Below are positions 31,914 through 44,156 of a stretch of DNA of 64,000 nt, piece after piece (position 1 is the first letter of the stretch; the number at the start of each line of letters is the position of its first letter). Source of the stretch: Leptasterias polaris (taxonomy: Eukaryota > Echinodermata > Asteroidea > Forcipulatida > Asteriidae); assembly GCA_037783415.1 (NCBI GenBank), contig JAZGTN010000005.1, forward strand, positions 2,480,001 through 2,544,000, read 5' to 3'. The notes beneath the pieces are model-generated. The model worked only from the letters and a program-made list of their open reading frames with translations, ran no database searches and was not told the origin of the DNA. The position numbers and the translations under genes are program-made.

Positions 31914-33290
31914 TTCACTTAGTTACTGTTTCTTGTATTGCATATTAATTCTTCTTTTGAATTTGCATGTGTATGATGAAAAATGAATAATAATAACCAA
32001 CCAACCTGGTATTTTAATACTTTCTTTTTGGTGAAGTGTAACACATCAATTCGAACCGGCCGCACCCTAAAAATCAGCGAATACTTGAGTGAACAAAAAG
32101 GTACTGTCTGACGGGATTAATATCAGACCGCAGTTTCCATTTTGGCCTTCCACCTGAAAAGACATAATCCAAGATGGGATATCTTCCAACCAAGTCGTAC
32201 TTTGCACGCCTGCTGGCAAAGGAATGCAACACTTCAACTTCAAGGTCTTACGGGGATGTTGAGGAGCATAAAGGTTGCACCCTTATACACTTGTATACAT
32301 TGATTTTTTTGTTAATCACACAGAGCCCCTGCGTTTTGTTGAATCAAAACATCATACTTGGAAACATGCTATTCTAAACTTTCTTTTGTGTTGAATAATG
32401 TCAGACAAAAAACAGTAGGGGTAACCACGATTTTTCATCTTCAAAAGTTGTTTTATCCTTTGTACCTTAGAATAGAGTTCATTTAAGAATGTTTTTTTTG
32501 TGTTTAGCAGTCATTGAATAAGCTGGGTTTCCCACGTTAAAGATGTATTGGAACCGTTGTTTACAGTTTTGCATAACAATGAAAAGAAACAAATATGCCT
32601 AATAATAACAGTATTAATTATACAATAAATCGCTAAACATACAGAAGCGTAATACGGTTAAAACTATCATACCGTAAGTTTCAAAGTTGTATAAATTATA
32701 TCACCGTGGTGACTTACTGTCCAACTTTTACTTTTTACGAGCAGTTACAAATGCCTTTCTGTAAAACTGCATAAGGCAATATGCTGGTATTTGTTACGTA
32801 AACTATAACGTAATTACTTTGTGTGTGTGTTTTGGTGGTTTTTGTGTTCTTTTGTTGTTGTTTTTTATCTCGGGAAAAAAAATATATGTAAAACTCAAAG
32901 CTAAAACCATCCAAACCAGTTGATTTGTCACTCACCAAAGGACACTCCATTCTGAACATTCCTGACTGGAATACAATGAAATTCACCTTTTCAGACTGCG
33001 TATAATCATAGCGTTCAAAAGATCTATACAAATAACATCACCCTATATTTTATCTGACCCCCAAAAATTTCCAAAGCAGACTATATATTTGTCCTTTCTT
33101 CTTCCAAGCGGAATACGAAATCGTCTTATCCTTTTATTTCCATAAGCAACATTGTAAAGAAAAGCTGATCGTTCAAAGTGAGTTGTATATTATTTGGGGT
33201 GAATTATGCTGAGATTTTAAGCTTGATGGACGTCATGTTCTCCCAACACCATAGTAACAATGTCCTTAACAAGAGCAGATTATTGAGCGA
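31914..33290. other. Intergenic, nothing recognised
   Basis: AT-rich sequence with short spurious frames only. Confidence 0.5.
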
Positions 33291-33299
33291 CCTTTGGTT

Positions 33300-33640
33300 C
33301 TTGTTCTTGTAATCAAAGCGCATTTGACAAAGACGTAACAACGCGCTTTACAATTTTTTGCCCTGGTCATTGGGGCAATATTTTACTCTTTCTCACAGCT
33401 CCGGCCATGGGCAGTGAGTATACGGCCCGAGCTGCCGTGGTGCTCTGAAACTTTTTCATCCACAATATAAATAATAATAATTTTCGATTTATATAGCGCA
33501 TAATAATTAACATTTAATTCTCCAATGCGCTTTACATTAAGAATATCAGCATCTACCCTCGCAGGTACCCATTTATACCCCTTCTGCAGCCTTTTCATCC
33601 ACAATATCAGCATTTACCCTCGCAGGTACCCATTTATACC
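33300..33640. repeat. SINE family B body fragments
   Basis: TACCCTCGCAGGTACCCATT occurs twice (about 33553 and 33615), with TTTATATAGCGCATAATAAT and GCGCTTTACA. These are shared with the copy at 62565..62915. Confidence 0.5.
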
Positions 33641-33664
33641 TCTGGGGGATTTCTCAAAAAATTG

Positions 33665-34013
33665 ATAGAAAAAAACCAAACTTACTTGGTAAGGAGCAAT
33701 AGAGAGCTGTTGATAGTAATAAAACATTGTTAGAAACGACACCCTTCGGAGTAATGTAGCTTCAGAGAAAGAGGTAAATTTTCACACACCAAAAAAAAAA
33801 AATTATATGAGAAAGGCATGAAGCCTTTCTTATCTAAAAGCATGCAATTCTGTGCAACAAGGGTGTTTTTTCTTTCAATATTTTCTGGCAACTTCGATGG
33901 CCAATTGAGCCCAATTTTTCTAAGATTTGTTATTTTATGCATATGTTGGAATACACCAAGTGAGAATACTGGTCTTAGTTTACAATTACCAAAAGTATAC
34001 CAATGCCTTCATG
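33665..34013 (-). mobile_element. MITE-1 copy, reverse orientation
   Basis: The reverse complement shows GAAGGCATTGGTATACTTTT, TATTCTCACTTGGTGTATTC and CTTGGTAAGTTTG in the same order as the other copies. It is diverged. Confidence 0.65.
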
Positions 34014-35224
34014 CAGGTGAGATTGCATCCACCAACAAAATCAAAATCATTGCACATTTCTAAAAGACCATTTCTAGCAAAGGGCTGTTGACGTTTTTTA
34101 TAGTTTTTACAACCTAAGTACTGGTTCAAAATTAAATTATAATCTCCGCATTGTGTTTTCCATACCACAAATAATTTCAAAAATACCATCATAGAAGTCA
34201 GGGTCATCTAAATTTTGCCCGAATAAATTAATAATAGCCAATAATCACCAGTCGCTATACACCTTGTCGTGCTAGTGTTAAGAAGAATGGCAACCCTTCT
34301 GGAGTTGCTTTTAAACGAACTAAAGAAACACTCAAGTCCCCATTTCGTACGGAAGAACTTCTGCATCGAAATGGACATCTTGTAAACACAGACGGAACAA
34401 TTTTTGTTATTGCCAAGCCTCGACATTTCATGGAGGTAACAATGGAAACTGGGAGAGAATATAATGGTGATGAAATGCAATCCCTTCAAAATAGAAGTTT
34501 TTTTTACTGCATACCATGAAGCATAGAGCAAGGACAGACAAACAAATATCAAATCCATCAAAGGAAACAAAGGAAATGAGCAACAATGGCGAGAGTTGGA
34601 TCATTTTAGTCAAATATTATAAAACAAACTTCTGAGCACACTATGTTGTGTATACAAATAGTGAATGTATGGCCCCCGGTTTTTTGTAATGCTACCCAAA
34701 CCAAACCCCAAATCCAGAACCCCTTAACTCGAACCCTTTAACACCAGAAACCAAACCCCCTAAACAAGAAAATAAATCAGTCGAAAACATCGTGCTGTGA
34801 GATCAAAAGGCGATGAGATAAAGATGACCCACAGTGGCCATGGGGTTCCCTACATAAAAATAAAAACCCGCATTGATAATATTATAATAACACATTGTGG
34901 GAAAAAGAAGACAACAAGAGGGAAATAACAACAGCAAACACAACAGGTACATGTACATTATAAATAGATTTCAACGTGCTACTCTGAATCCGAGGAGAGG
35001 CAAGGCCGTCTAGATTTGGCATGGATAGAACAGAATTGCAATCAAAGTCAACCCGTTGTGTAAAAATTATACCATGGAGGTAGAATTAGACCTCCATAGT
35101 TATACTAAAGTAAGTTATACTTACGTATAACATGTCTGGTTTAAACTTAAACATAAATGCAAAATTGAGGGATAAAGGAAATCAACCGTTCAACAACTTC
35201 GTTACTTTTTACTCTTTGGCCCCT
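34014..35224. other. Intergenic, nothing recognised
   Basis: No gene or RNA feature is seen. A short hairpin (ATGGAGGT...ACCTCCAT) lies at about 35072..35097. Confidence 0.45.
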
Positions 35225-35601
35225 TAAAGGCACTGAACACGTTTTGTAATTGTCAAAGACCGGTATTCTCACTTGGTGTATCCCAACATAATATGCATAA
35301 AATAACAAATCTTTGAAAATTTGGGCTCAATTGGTCATCGAAGTTGCAAGAGAATAATGAAAGAAAAAACACCCTTGTTGTACAAATTAGTGTGCTTTCA
35401 GATAGGAATAAAAGGCTTCTGGCCAGAAGTCTTTTATTATTTAAGTGAGAAATTACCTCTTTCTCAAAAACTACGTTACTTCAGAGGGAGTCGTTTCTCA
35501 CAATATTTTATACTATCAACAGCTCTCCGTTGCTCGTTACCAAGTAAGTTTTTATGCTAATATATATTTTGAGTAATTACCAAACGTGTACAGTGCCTTT
35601 A
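35225..35601 (+). mobile_element. MITE-1, complete copy (377 bp)
   Basis: The left end AAAGGCACTGAACACGTTTT and the inverted right end ACCAAACGTGTACAGTGCCTTT bound the element, giving terminal repeats of about 30 bp. The interior has a short hairpin (AAAAGGCTTCTGGCCAGAAG). No coding capacity. Confidence 0.78.
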
Positions 35602-36619
35602 GGGGGTCAAAGGATTAGGAATGACCGGGATTGTGTGAAGTACTGAGCCACTTCACACCCATGAAATGTCCCATATGGTCTGCGTCTCCAACAGCCTCTC
35701 CTAGTCAAACTCCTACTGCCTGGCTTCACGTGCCGATCCCTGTTTAGAACCGTGGGCAGAGGTGTGCAGGCGGGTTTCTGGCGCCTTAAAACCAGATTGC
35801 TCCGGGCAGGTAGGGCTCGTAAGTCTTGGAAAACAGCCTACCTAGGAGAAGGTACTCTGATCTCAAACCCGGGCAGGTGGGGCTCGTAAGCTATGGGAGG
35901 CAGCCCACCTAGGAGAAGGCAAACTCTTATTTCAAACCTTGCCTGCTTTGCTTAAAGCAACCCCAAGCGCTGGGCAGCAGCAGCGCTTCTGCAGGTATGC
36001 TGGCGGTCGCCTGGGAGACTCCCTACCCTCCGGCAGCATTTCCACCTGGTGCCTACCATCGACCCTGAAGATTAACGCATGGGACTATGGCAGGGGCCAA
36101 CTAGTCCTAGTTAGCTGGACACTGTGGGGCAACCATCACCTCTACCAACCGTCGAGCTTCTGCTTTCCGTTGGACTTTTGGGGTGAAGGTCCAGAGAGTC
36201 AGCCTACTCATGCGCAAGGTAGGCTGTTCTTAATTCATCACTGCGCAGGCAACGATATCGCATCGTAGTCAACGTCCAGAATACCGACAAATCCTTCAAA
36301 GTCTCACGGCGACAGGGTACCGCAGTACTGGCAGGCTTGAGTGGCTGGAGGGTGGTAGTGGGATCTCTGCACGTGAGCGGCCTAGGAGTGATGGTCGCAT
36401 GCTTTGCCGATGACGACGGCAGTGTTGAGGTCCTTCCTAGGATGTCCAGGCGGCCCTATTTAGGGATGCCCCGCCTGCCCCACATTGGGGAAGCCCCAAG
36501 AAAAGGTGGGGTAAAAAAGGCTCGTCAGTTAATATCCTGGCTGGCACCCCACGGTCAGCGGGACTCCATTTTCATGTGGGCGAAATCAAGATCGACAAAA
36601 ACAAAAACCAAAAACAAAA

Positions 36620-37930
36620 ACCAGACTTGTCCTTGGAAGCTGGAATGTCAGGTCTCTCCTTGACACAAATGCCAACTGTGCACGAAGGCGCACTGCACTG
36701 GTGGCAAAGGAACTTTTTCGATACAACATCGATGTTGCTGCTCTGTCAGAAACGAGGTTTGCAGATTCTGGAGCAGTCCAGGAGAAAAATTTCACCTTCT
36801 ACTGGTCACGCTGCTCCGACACCCGGAAGGGAACTTCAGGCGTCGGTTTCGCTGTTGCCAATGACATTGCCAGAAGCCTTACAGAATTCCCAAAAGCCAT
36901 ATCAGATCGCATTATGACTCTTCGGATGCCACTCAGCAACACAACCTATGTGACACTTGTCAGCGTGTATGCACCAACCTTGCCAAGCAGCTTAGAAGCA
37001 AAGGAGAGGTTTTATGAGGAGTTGAGCAAGGTCCTTCAATCAGTGCCAGCCACAGACAAACTGGTGGTTCTGGGTGATCTCAATGCGCGTGTTGGTGACG
37101 ACCACAGAACCTGGGGCCATGTGTTGGGCAAGTTCGGGAGAGGTAATTGTAATGCAAACGGTGAGTTACTGCTCTCAATCTGTGCGGATTTCGATCTTGC
37201 AGTAACAAACAGTTTCTTCAACATGTCCGATAATTGGTACTTTTCCTGGCAGCATCCCAGATCAAAGAGGTGGCATCTCCTGGACTACATCATCACACGA
37301 AGAAAACATCTTTCAGACGTCTGTATCACCCGTGCAATGCGTGGTGCTGACTGTTCAACAGACCATAAGCTCATCAGGTGCATTCTGAAGCTGGACCTTC
37401 ATGTGCCGCATATTCGTCGACCCCCTAAGGATAAGCGCAGACCCAACATCGCCAAACTGAACTCCAAAGAGGGGAAAATTTCTCTATGCGTGGCCTTGCA
37501 CAATGCTCTGGAGACTGCATCACCGGCAGCTGGAGATTCAGCCAATGATCAGTGGGCCAGATTCCGCTCAGCTGTCTACTCTGCTTCAGTCAAGTCACTT
37601 GGTCATCAACGTCGAAAGAACTCTGACTGGTTTGCGGAAAATGACCCAGAGATAGAGGAACTGCTTTCCATCAACCGCACAGCCCTCCATGCCCGACTTA
37701 ACAGCCCTTCCTCACCTGCTGCAATCCAACAGCATGCACAAGCAAGGTCAAACTTGCAGAGGGAACTACGACGTATGGAAGATAATTGGTGGGCAAAAAA
37801 AGCCAATGAGGTCCAAGCTCTAGCAGACATGTGCGACTATCTCGAGGCGTCTTTCAGTCGCTCAAGGGAATTTATGGCCCACGCCTTTCAACTGCAAGCC
37901 CAGTTCTCTCCTCTGATGGCAGCAAATTAA
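36620..37930 (+). pseudogene. LINE endonuclease domain
   Basis: The frame is open through GSWNVRSLLD, ALSETR, VLGDLNARVGDD, HLLDYIITRRK and STDHKLIRC. These are the catalytic E, D/N and DH signatures of exonuclease/endonuclease/phosphatase-fold LINE endonucleases. No upstream in-frame ATG is seen because the frame is shifted near its 5' end. It loses frame again near 37830, where the linker continues in another frame (GVFQSLKGIYGPRLS). Confidence 0.82.
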
Positions 37931-37936
37931 TGACCG

Positions 37937-39070
37937 ACAAACCGGAGATCAGAGCTCGCTGGAAAGAACACTACTCTCTGCTGCTTAACCGACCCTCCAC
38001 TGTAGATGAGGATGTTCTTGAGTCAATCTCCCAGCAGCCCGTACGCTTGGAGCTCAATGTGGCCCCAACAATGGTTGAACTTTGACGTGCTGTGGCCGGT
38101 ATGGCAAACAACAAAGCTGCTGGTCAAGATGGAATCCCCGCAGAAGTCTATAAGCATGGTGGTGAGACACTCCTCAAGGCGCTACTCAATATGTTTCAGC
38201 TCTTTTGGGAGCGCGGGGAGCTTCCGCAAGATTTCAAAGATGCTTTGATTGTCAACATATACAAGAAGAAGGGTAACCGTCAAGACTGTGACACCTACCG
38301 TGGTATTTCACTCCTTGCAATCGCTGGCAAACTTCTTGGGAAGATCATGCTCAAGCGACTTCAATCGGTAGCTGACGACATACTTCCTGAAGCACAGTGC
38401 GGATTCCGTGCAGGCCGAGGAACAGTTGACATGATTTTTACACTGCGTCAGCTTCAGGAAAAGTCCTTTGAGCAGAACATGCCTCTGTACATCGTCTTTG
38501 TTGATTTTTCAAAGGCATTCGACTCAGTCAGCCGAACTGAGGGCAAGCTCTTTAACACAAGACGTCTGAAAGCCGAGACAAAGGTCCATCAGTTGTGTGC
38601 ACGTGATCTGCTCTACGCTGACGACACTGGCCTTGTCTCACACTCTGCGCAGGACCTGCAGAAGATTCTGGACGAGTTTGCTGCAGCATCTGCTTCCTTC
38701 GGGCTGACTATCAACATCAGAAAACTGAGGTACTCTACCAACCAGCTCCTGGAACTCCATACATTGAGCCAAACATCGTGCTAAATGGCGAGCCACTCAA
38801 GATCGTGGACTCCTTCGTGTACCTTGGTAGCACCATTTCCAATGACTGCAGTCTGGAGAAGGAGCTGTCCATGCGAATCCGCTCAGCCTGTGCTGCCTTC
38901 GGCCGCCTGCGTGACCGGCTGTGGAGTAGGCACAGCATTACCAGAGCGACAAAGTGCAAGGTCTACAGAGCCGTTGTACTATCCTGCTTCCTGTACAGCT
39001 CAGAGTCCTACACGCTCTACCGTAGACACATTCACCGCCTGTCCATTCACTGCGAACCATCCTTGGTGTA
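37937..39070 (+). pseudogene. LINE reverse transcriptase, disrupted
   Basis: Recognisable blocks are NNKAAGQDGIPAEVYKHGG, YRGISLLAIAGKLLGKIM, GFRAGRGTVDMIFTLRQ, VFVDFSKAFDSV and LLYADDTGL. Lesions are an in-frame TGA at 38083..38085, loss of the segment between the FDSV and KLFN blocks at about 38540, and a frameshift near 38718. After the frameshift, VYLGSTIS and VYRAVVL continue in another frame. It cannot make an active enzyme. Confidence 0.85.
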
Positions 39071-39274
39071 AAGTGGTCTGAACATGTAACAAACAACAAG
39101 GTACTACAGCTGGCCGGACTACCCAGCATCGAGGCAATGCTCCCGAAGCGACAGCTTTCAATTGGACCGGTCATGTGATCAGAATGGAGAATGACAGAAT
39201 GCCAAAAGCTGTGATGTACAGCGAGCAACGGTAAACGCAATGTTGGGCGACCAAGACTCCGCTACTCTGACTGC

Positions 39275-39592
39275 ATGAAAAGACACCTCAAGGCTGCTGG
39301 TATCGATGTCCAGCAATGGGAAAGTACAGCTAAGAATAGTACAGCTAAGAATAGGACAGCCTGGCGAGCTGCAGTGCAAGCTGGATCTGCTGCAGCTGAA
39401 GTGGCAAGAGCAGCAGATGCAGATGCTAAACGGCGTCGTCGTCATGAACGGGAGCTACTACCCCCTCTGGCATCTGCTGCCTGCACACTGCCGGCCTTGG
39501 AGTGTCGGCACTGTGGCAGATGTGTGAAGTCACGGATTGGACTTTTTTCTCACGAAAGGGCTTGTGGCCGGCATCCTACACCGGTTACCTAA
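39275..39592 (+). pseudogene. LINE C-terminal fragment with Cys/His finger
   Basis: The frame contains GIDVQQWESTA, a basic ADAKRRRRHEREL stretch and CRHCGRCVKSRIGLFSHERAC, a C-x2-C-x12-H-x3-C finger. Such motifs are common at the C-terminus of this type of LINE. Confidence 0.7.
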
Positions 39593-39800
39593 ATCAATTA
39601 ACTTGACAATGATGTCGTCATTCTCGTTAGCGAGCTGATCGAGACAGCCTATATACAGTGCCTTTAAGTGTGTTGCTCTATGGTGTGTTTGAGTTTGAAT
39701 GTTTACTTGTAACTATGTTATTTATCATTGTCAAGTGACCCTTTCAGCTACAGCTGTTGGTCATTTGTCTGTGAAAACCGATAAATAAAAATAATAATTA

Positions 39801-42800
39801 TAGTATATTAATTAAACCGCATTGAGTTCAGTTCTGTATGTCGACTGTCAAGCCACGATCTATTGGGCCGAATTCATCAGGTAGTTCAACCAAGATGACC
39901 ACCCACATGACGCAGAAAACGATGCATGCATTCCCCCTCAAAACATAATCATGCCCCACTGACACTGCAAAACATTTTGAGTGTGCTCTTGGAATATATT
40001 TATTATCAGTTAGAATTGAATTTCGGAGGGAAATCTTCCAGTACATTTCACCCGCGTTGCTATAAAATCCAGGCCTGCTCTAAAGACACACCTATGAATA
40101 ATAAAAGGGTCCTTGCAGGCATCCCGAAGCACCTCAGCCTCTAGTGCAAACTAACAGCACAGAATCTGGTTATCAATGGACTGTGATGCCAGGAAGGAAT
40201 TCCAAGCACCTCGCTGCCTTTTGTTGAGAAACTCACGCCAGCCGAACGAACATTGTGCAGTCAATAAAAAAGTTACCCCCATTTACAAAAAGAGAACGAC
40301 ACCCAATAGGCCTGTGTCCTTACTGCCGTGTTAATTTTTTGCTCCTTGGGGCAAGAAAATGCGCTTGGTAAAGCAAGCCATCCTCGGGATTTAAGCTGTG
40401 GCTAAAGAGGTGAGAATGGACTGTATTCTTTGTGTACAGACTGTTTATCGCGACAGGACATACACAATGAATGAATCAATATCTCATTGTTAGGTCAAAG
40501 AGCATTGGATAATGAGGTCTCCGTATTGTTGAATATATACATTTACTGGATAGTTGGGTGGGGCGTTGTAAAATGGCCCACAAATTTTCCATTAGGAAGT
40601 GATGATTCATTAACACAGTGGCATTCTTACACCGTTTTAACCCGAGCTTTTATACAGATAATGTGCCCGGAGAGATATGTTTACGTGCGTATCTCAAACT
40701 GCAATTTGGTTGGTTTCCTATATTTGCTTGGAAAACACTTCCTGTCCTGAGCAAGTTAATACAATAGAGTCATTTAAAACGGTTTGATGATATTGGCTAC
40801 TGCAATAAGAAAGAAATGTTACACGGTTTGGACAAAACCCAAACACGTCCAATGATGTCACATTTCAAATACATTATTATGTACATTCATGTACAGATAA
40901 TTTTTAGTTCATTCCTAAATTTTGAAGATCGACCAAAAAGGTATTGAATCTGATCTTTTGACTAGCGCGAAAATTCCTCATGAGAATGCACAGACCCATT
41001 TGTTTTTGATGCCCGACGACGTCATGTTTAACATTTCGCTCTAAAAGAGTTTCAAATAAAAGTACCTTTATACAGTTTAAGGTGAGGTTACTGAGACTTA
41101 TATAAATCCCCTCCCTCCTTTCATGATGACTATCTATTGGAAAATGAGTGCACCACAAAACTGAATTCTCGAAAGAAATTCTACATTGGCAACAAATTTG
41201 CAACAATCAGTCGGTCATATTTCAAAGTAGAAAAGTAAAACAATATTATATGGGTTTTGAGGGTGAGGTGTCAATGTATATTCAGTTTGCAGTAATTTCT
41301 AACACCATGATGTTACCACAAACTGAATATGAACAGGAAAATATTGTGGCATTTCTCGACTCATTGACTTCAGTTGATCTTTTTCTCTTTTTTTGATAAT
41401 GGGCTGCGTTCAAAAGTGGTTCATCTTTGGTTAACTTTTAAGTTATCTGTCTGCAAATCGTTTTAGCTTGAAAAACAAAGTTAAGAAAACAAATCCACAC
41501 AACACATTAAATGGACGAAGTCATATCGATCTATCATCGGTCAACAAAATTGATAATTTCTACTTCGTAAAGCAGACAGAAAAAACAAACTCTGCAAGAC
41601 ATCGACCCCATTCTCATCGACTGAACTCCTTTTCACCATTTTGTTTGTAACCTTGTCCAGACATTCTTCAGAACATGTACAGAATTGTAAATTTTAAATT
41701 AGTGCAGCACCGTTCGATTTTCACAGAGCACTAAGATTCATCTGAAGAGAAGTTCTCAATACCGCCATAGCGATTTGCATTGTGACATCACACTTTGCAT
41801 AGCAGTTAAGATTTGTACATAACTTAACATCAATCTCAGCTCTTGGTGCAGTTGACTCAAGGACTGTTGGATGTGCGACATGACTAAGTAGCAACACTAC
41901 ACTTAGTGGAGGCCACAAGCCATTATACTACCAGACTCTTATTTGCATTAACATAACAAAAGCTTTCAGTACTACTTGGCCCTGAAATGCATAAAAAGAA
42001 GCCCCCTTGGTGTGGAGGCTAGACTTGACTCAAGTCCCAATCCCGTTGTCGGTGAGGGCGCACTGGTATTCTGTGGCTGCATGCTGGCGCGTTACGTTAG
42101 GAACCTCGCACGAGAAAGGGACTTGAATCAAGTCTATGTGGAGGCAAGCTAGAACGTAGAAAAGGTTGTGTCATCACCTTTATTTGGGTAGTCAAAACTT
42201 GCAGTGGGTTTTAATGTTCCAGCGCAGGATCCTATTAATAATGTTGAGGATTTTGACCACAAGCTTTTAAAACAGTTTGAAGACTTTCTTTGTAAAAAAA
42301 TGACGACCCTAATGTGTATCGGAGAATGAGTATGACAAAATCAAGGGGAACATTGAGCGATTTTGTTTTATTTTAGTTAATGGGGTAAACATGAGATAAA
42401 TCAACAGGAAAAGCAGATACCCTGAGCAACGTATTTGTTTCAAAGATCGCAAAGCGCACAAAAACAAAACGAAACAAAAATAGACAACAAAATTAATATT
42501 CACCCGATTGTTTTGTTCCATTTTAGAATCCCAACATTTATTATAATCTTTCAAAAATAAACAGAAAAGTGCATTTAAAAAATTCTAAAAAGCTACAAGT
42601 ACAAAAATACAAATGTAAAAAGTGGATCCTATAAAGTAAGGCAGCTTCAATTCAAATTTTGTTGAATAAAATGGTTAAAATATTATTTGTACCTTTTAAT
42701 AAACAAAACCAGACATATAAAGCCGACTAATAAATGTCGTTGGTGAACCTTTTAGGATAATCCAGTCTTTAAAAATATAGGGACGAGGGGTAAGATATAC

Positions 42801-43460
42801 AGTGCTGTACTTTATGCCAACATTGTGATTTGAATTCACCCCAATATGGGGGAGTCAACAACTTGTGTCAATGACTTATGCTGAAAAACACAGCAGCAAA
42901 GAATGATCACATTTTTTCAACCACAGAAGGCTTATAATGCGAGGGTGCGACTTGGTTATAGTGGCCTGATAATAGGATCAGGGGAAGGTGACTAGTAGAT
43001 GTGGGGGTGAGTCAACCCCATTAAATGACCCGATGAGTCAACCTCTGTAAACAACTTTTTCCCCAAACAGAATGTAACAACAAGGGTTTGGACAGTTATT
43101 CCCAAAACCCTATAACAAAACACACTTTCAAGTAAACATTTTTTCCCCAAGGCATTTCTTGTCGTACTTGATTGCCAAAGTACTCGCACTCGTCCACCCT
43201 CGAACTCGGCAGTACTTGCTACTCGACCTTAAAATACTTGACTACAACACTACCATGCCCGTTTTTCTGATAAAAAAATAAGTATCTTGGTTTAACTAAA
43301 AAACAGATACACATTGCTGCTCTTATATATTTTTCATGACATGTTATTCTGATGTATATACTTTTAAAAAGGTTAGTTAATTATATATCAATAAAGGATT
43401 TTCAAATGGGTAATGCATATCAGTCGGGTTATTATAAGTAAACTAATCACTACTTGGAAA
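39801..43460. other. Intergenic, no gene recognised
   Basis: Only short spurious frames are seen. It contains a MITE-2-like relic (41708..41830) and a small inverted-repeat element at 42020..42136 (TAGACTTGACTCAAGTCCC and its inverted match). Its right part should include the gene B 3' UTR; TTTATT at about 42537 is one possible minus-strand polyadenylation signal. Confidence 0.4.
42020..42136. mobile_element. 117-bp inverted-repeat element
   Basis: TAGACTTGACTCAAGTCCC at 42020..42038 is mirrored, with one mismatch, at 42118..42136. Confidence 0.55.
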
Positions 43461-43489
43461 AAATACCATGACGCAGCAGTCCTACAGCA

Positions 43490-43800
43490 GTTAGGGTTCG
43501 TCCAATTATCTTCAAGCAAACTTGAATCCTCTATTCTGATTGGTCGACAAAAGGTGTGATATAAACCTATATTGCATGGCCAATATCACACCCTGGATAT
43601 TGCGCTGTTCCAACAGCGCGCATTGCGTTTAGCTGCGTGTCGAGTTTCCTTGAAGATAAATTTGTTATCACACACGCGCTCGTGGAATACGGAAAATATG
43701 GCTTCGTTCTATATGGGATGCAGAAGCGCTATTTTGTTCCCGTATTCCACTCATGCTTATGTGATAACTAATACTACAGTAAGAAAAGGTTTCGGGCCAA
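43490..43800. mobile_element. Inverted-repeat element near gene B 3' end
   Basis: GTTATCACACACGCGCTCGT at 43664.. pairs with the inverted copy ending TTATGTGATAAC at about 43768, together with GGAATACGG/CCGTATTCC. It is probably a palindromic MITE. Confidence 0.5.
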
Positions 43801-43965
43801 GATCATAATTGTCCTACTGTGCGCAATCCTTTGCACCGACCTAAACAAATAAAAATAAGCCCAATCCAAATCTTCTAAAATAGTATTGAACTGACCTCCA
43901 GTGCATTGCAGAGACGGCCTTTAGCATTCTGCTGAAATTAAAGACATCTCATAATGATGAAGGCT

Positions 43966-44156
43966 CTAATGGACAAAGTGGGTCTCGTCGTTGCGGAACT
44001 TCTGGTTGTGCCGAGGAATCAGGCGGCAGATAGTTGCAGCCAGGATGATGACCACCGTACCCAGGACGGCCATGAAACAACCGACCAGGAGCTGCATCCC
44101 CTCGTATGCATCGGCGGGGATGGAGACTTCATGGCTGGGCTCAAATTTGGCCATGG
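43966..44156 (-). CDS. Gene B: transmembrane helix, tail and stop
   Basis: The exon encodes a short extracellular stretch, a helix around GCFMAVLGTVVIILAATI, CRLIPRH as stop-transfer, and a tail ending DETHFVH with TAG at 43966..43968. The VIILAATICRxxPR pattern parallels gene A exon 34. Confidence 0.87.

Larger units (their letters stand above)
35814..39800 (+). mobile_element. Decayed non-LTR (LINE) retrotransposon
   Basis: The 5' region has two tandem monomers of about 57 bp starting GGGCAGG at 35814 and 35871. An APE-type endonuclease region follows (about 36620..37930), then a reverse transcriptase in pieces (37937..39070) and a C-terminal Cys/His knuckle (39275..39592). A short AATAAAAATAATAATTA tail lies at about 39783..39799. 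It is disabled by frameshifts, a stop and an internal deletion. Clade not assigned. Confidence 0.85.

Noticed and set aside
41708..41830. Candidate independent regulatory hairpin
   Set aside because: It matches the MITE-2 interior and is best explained as an eroded copy.
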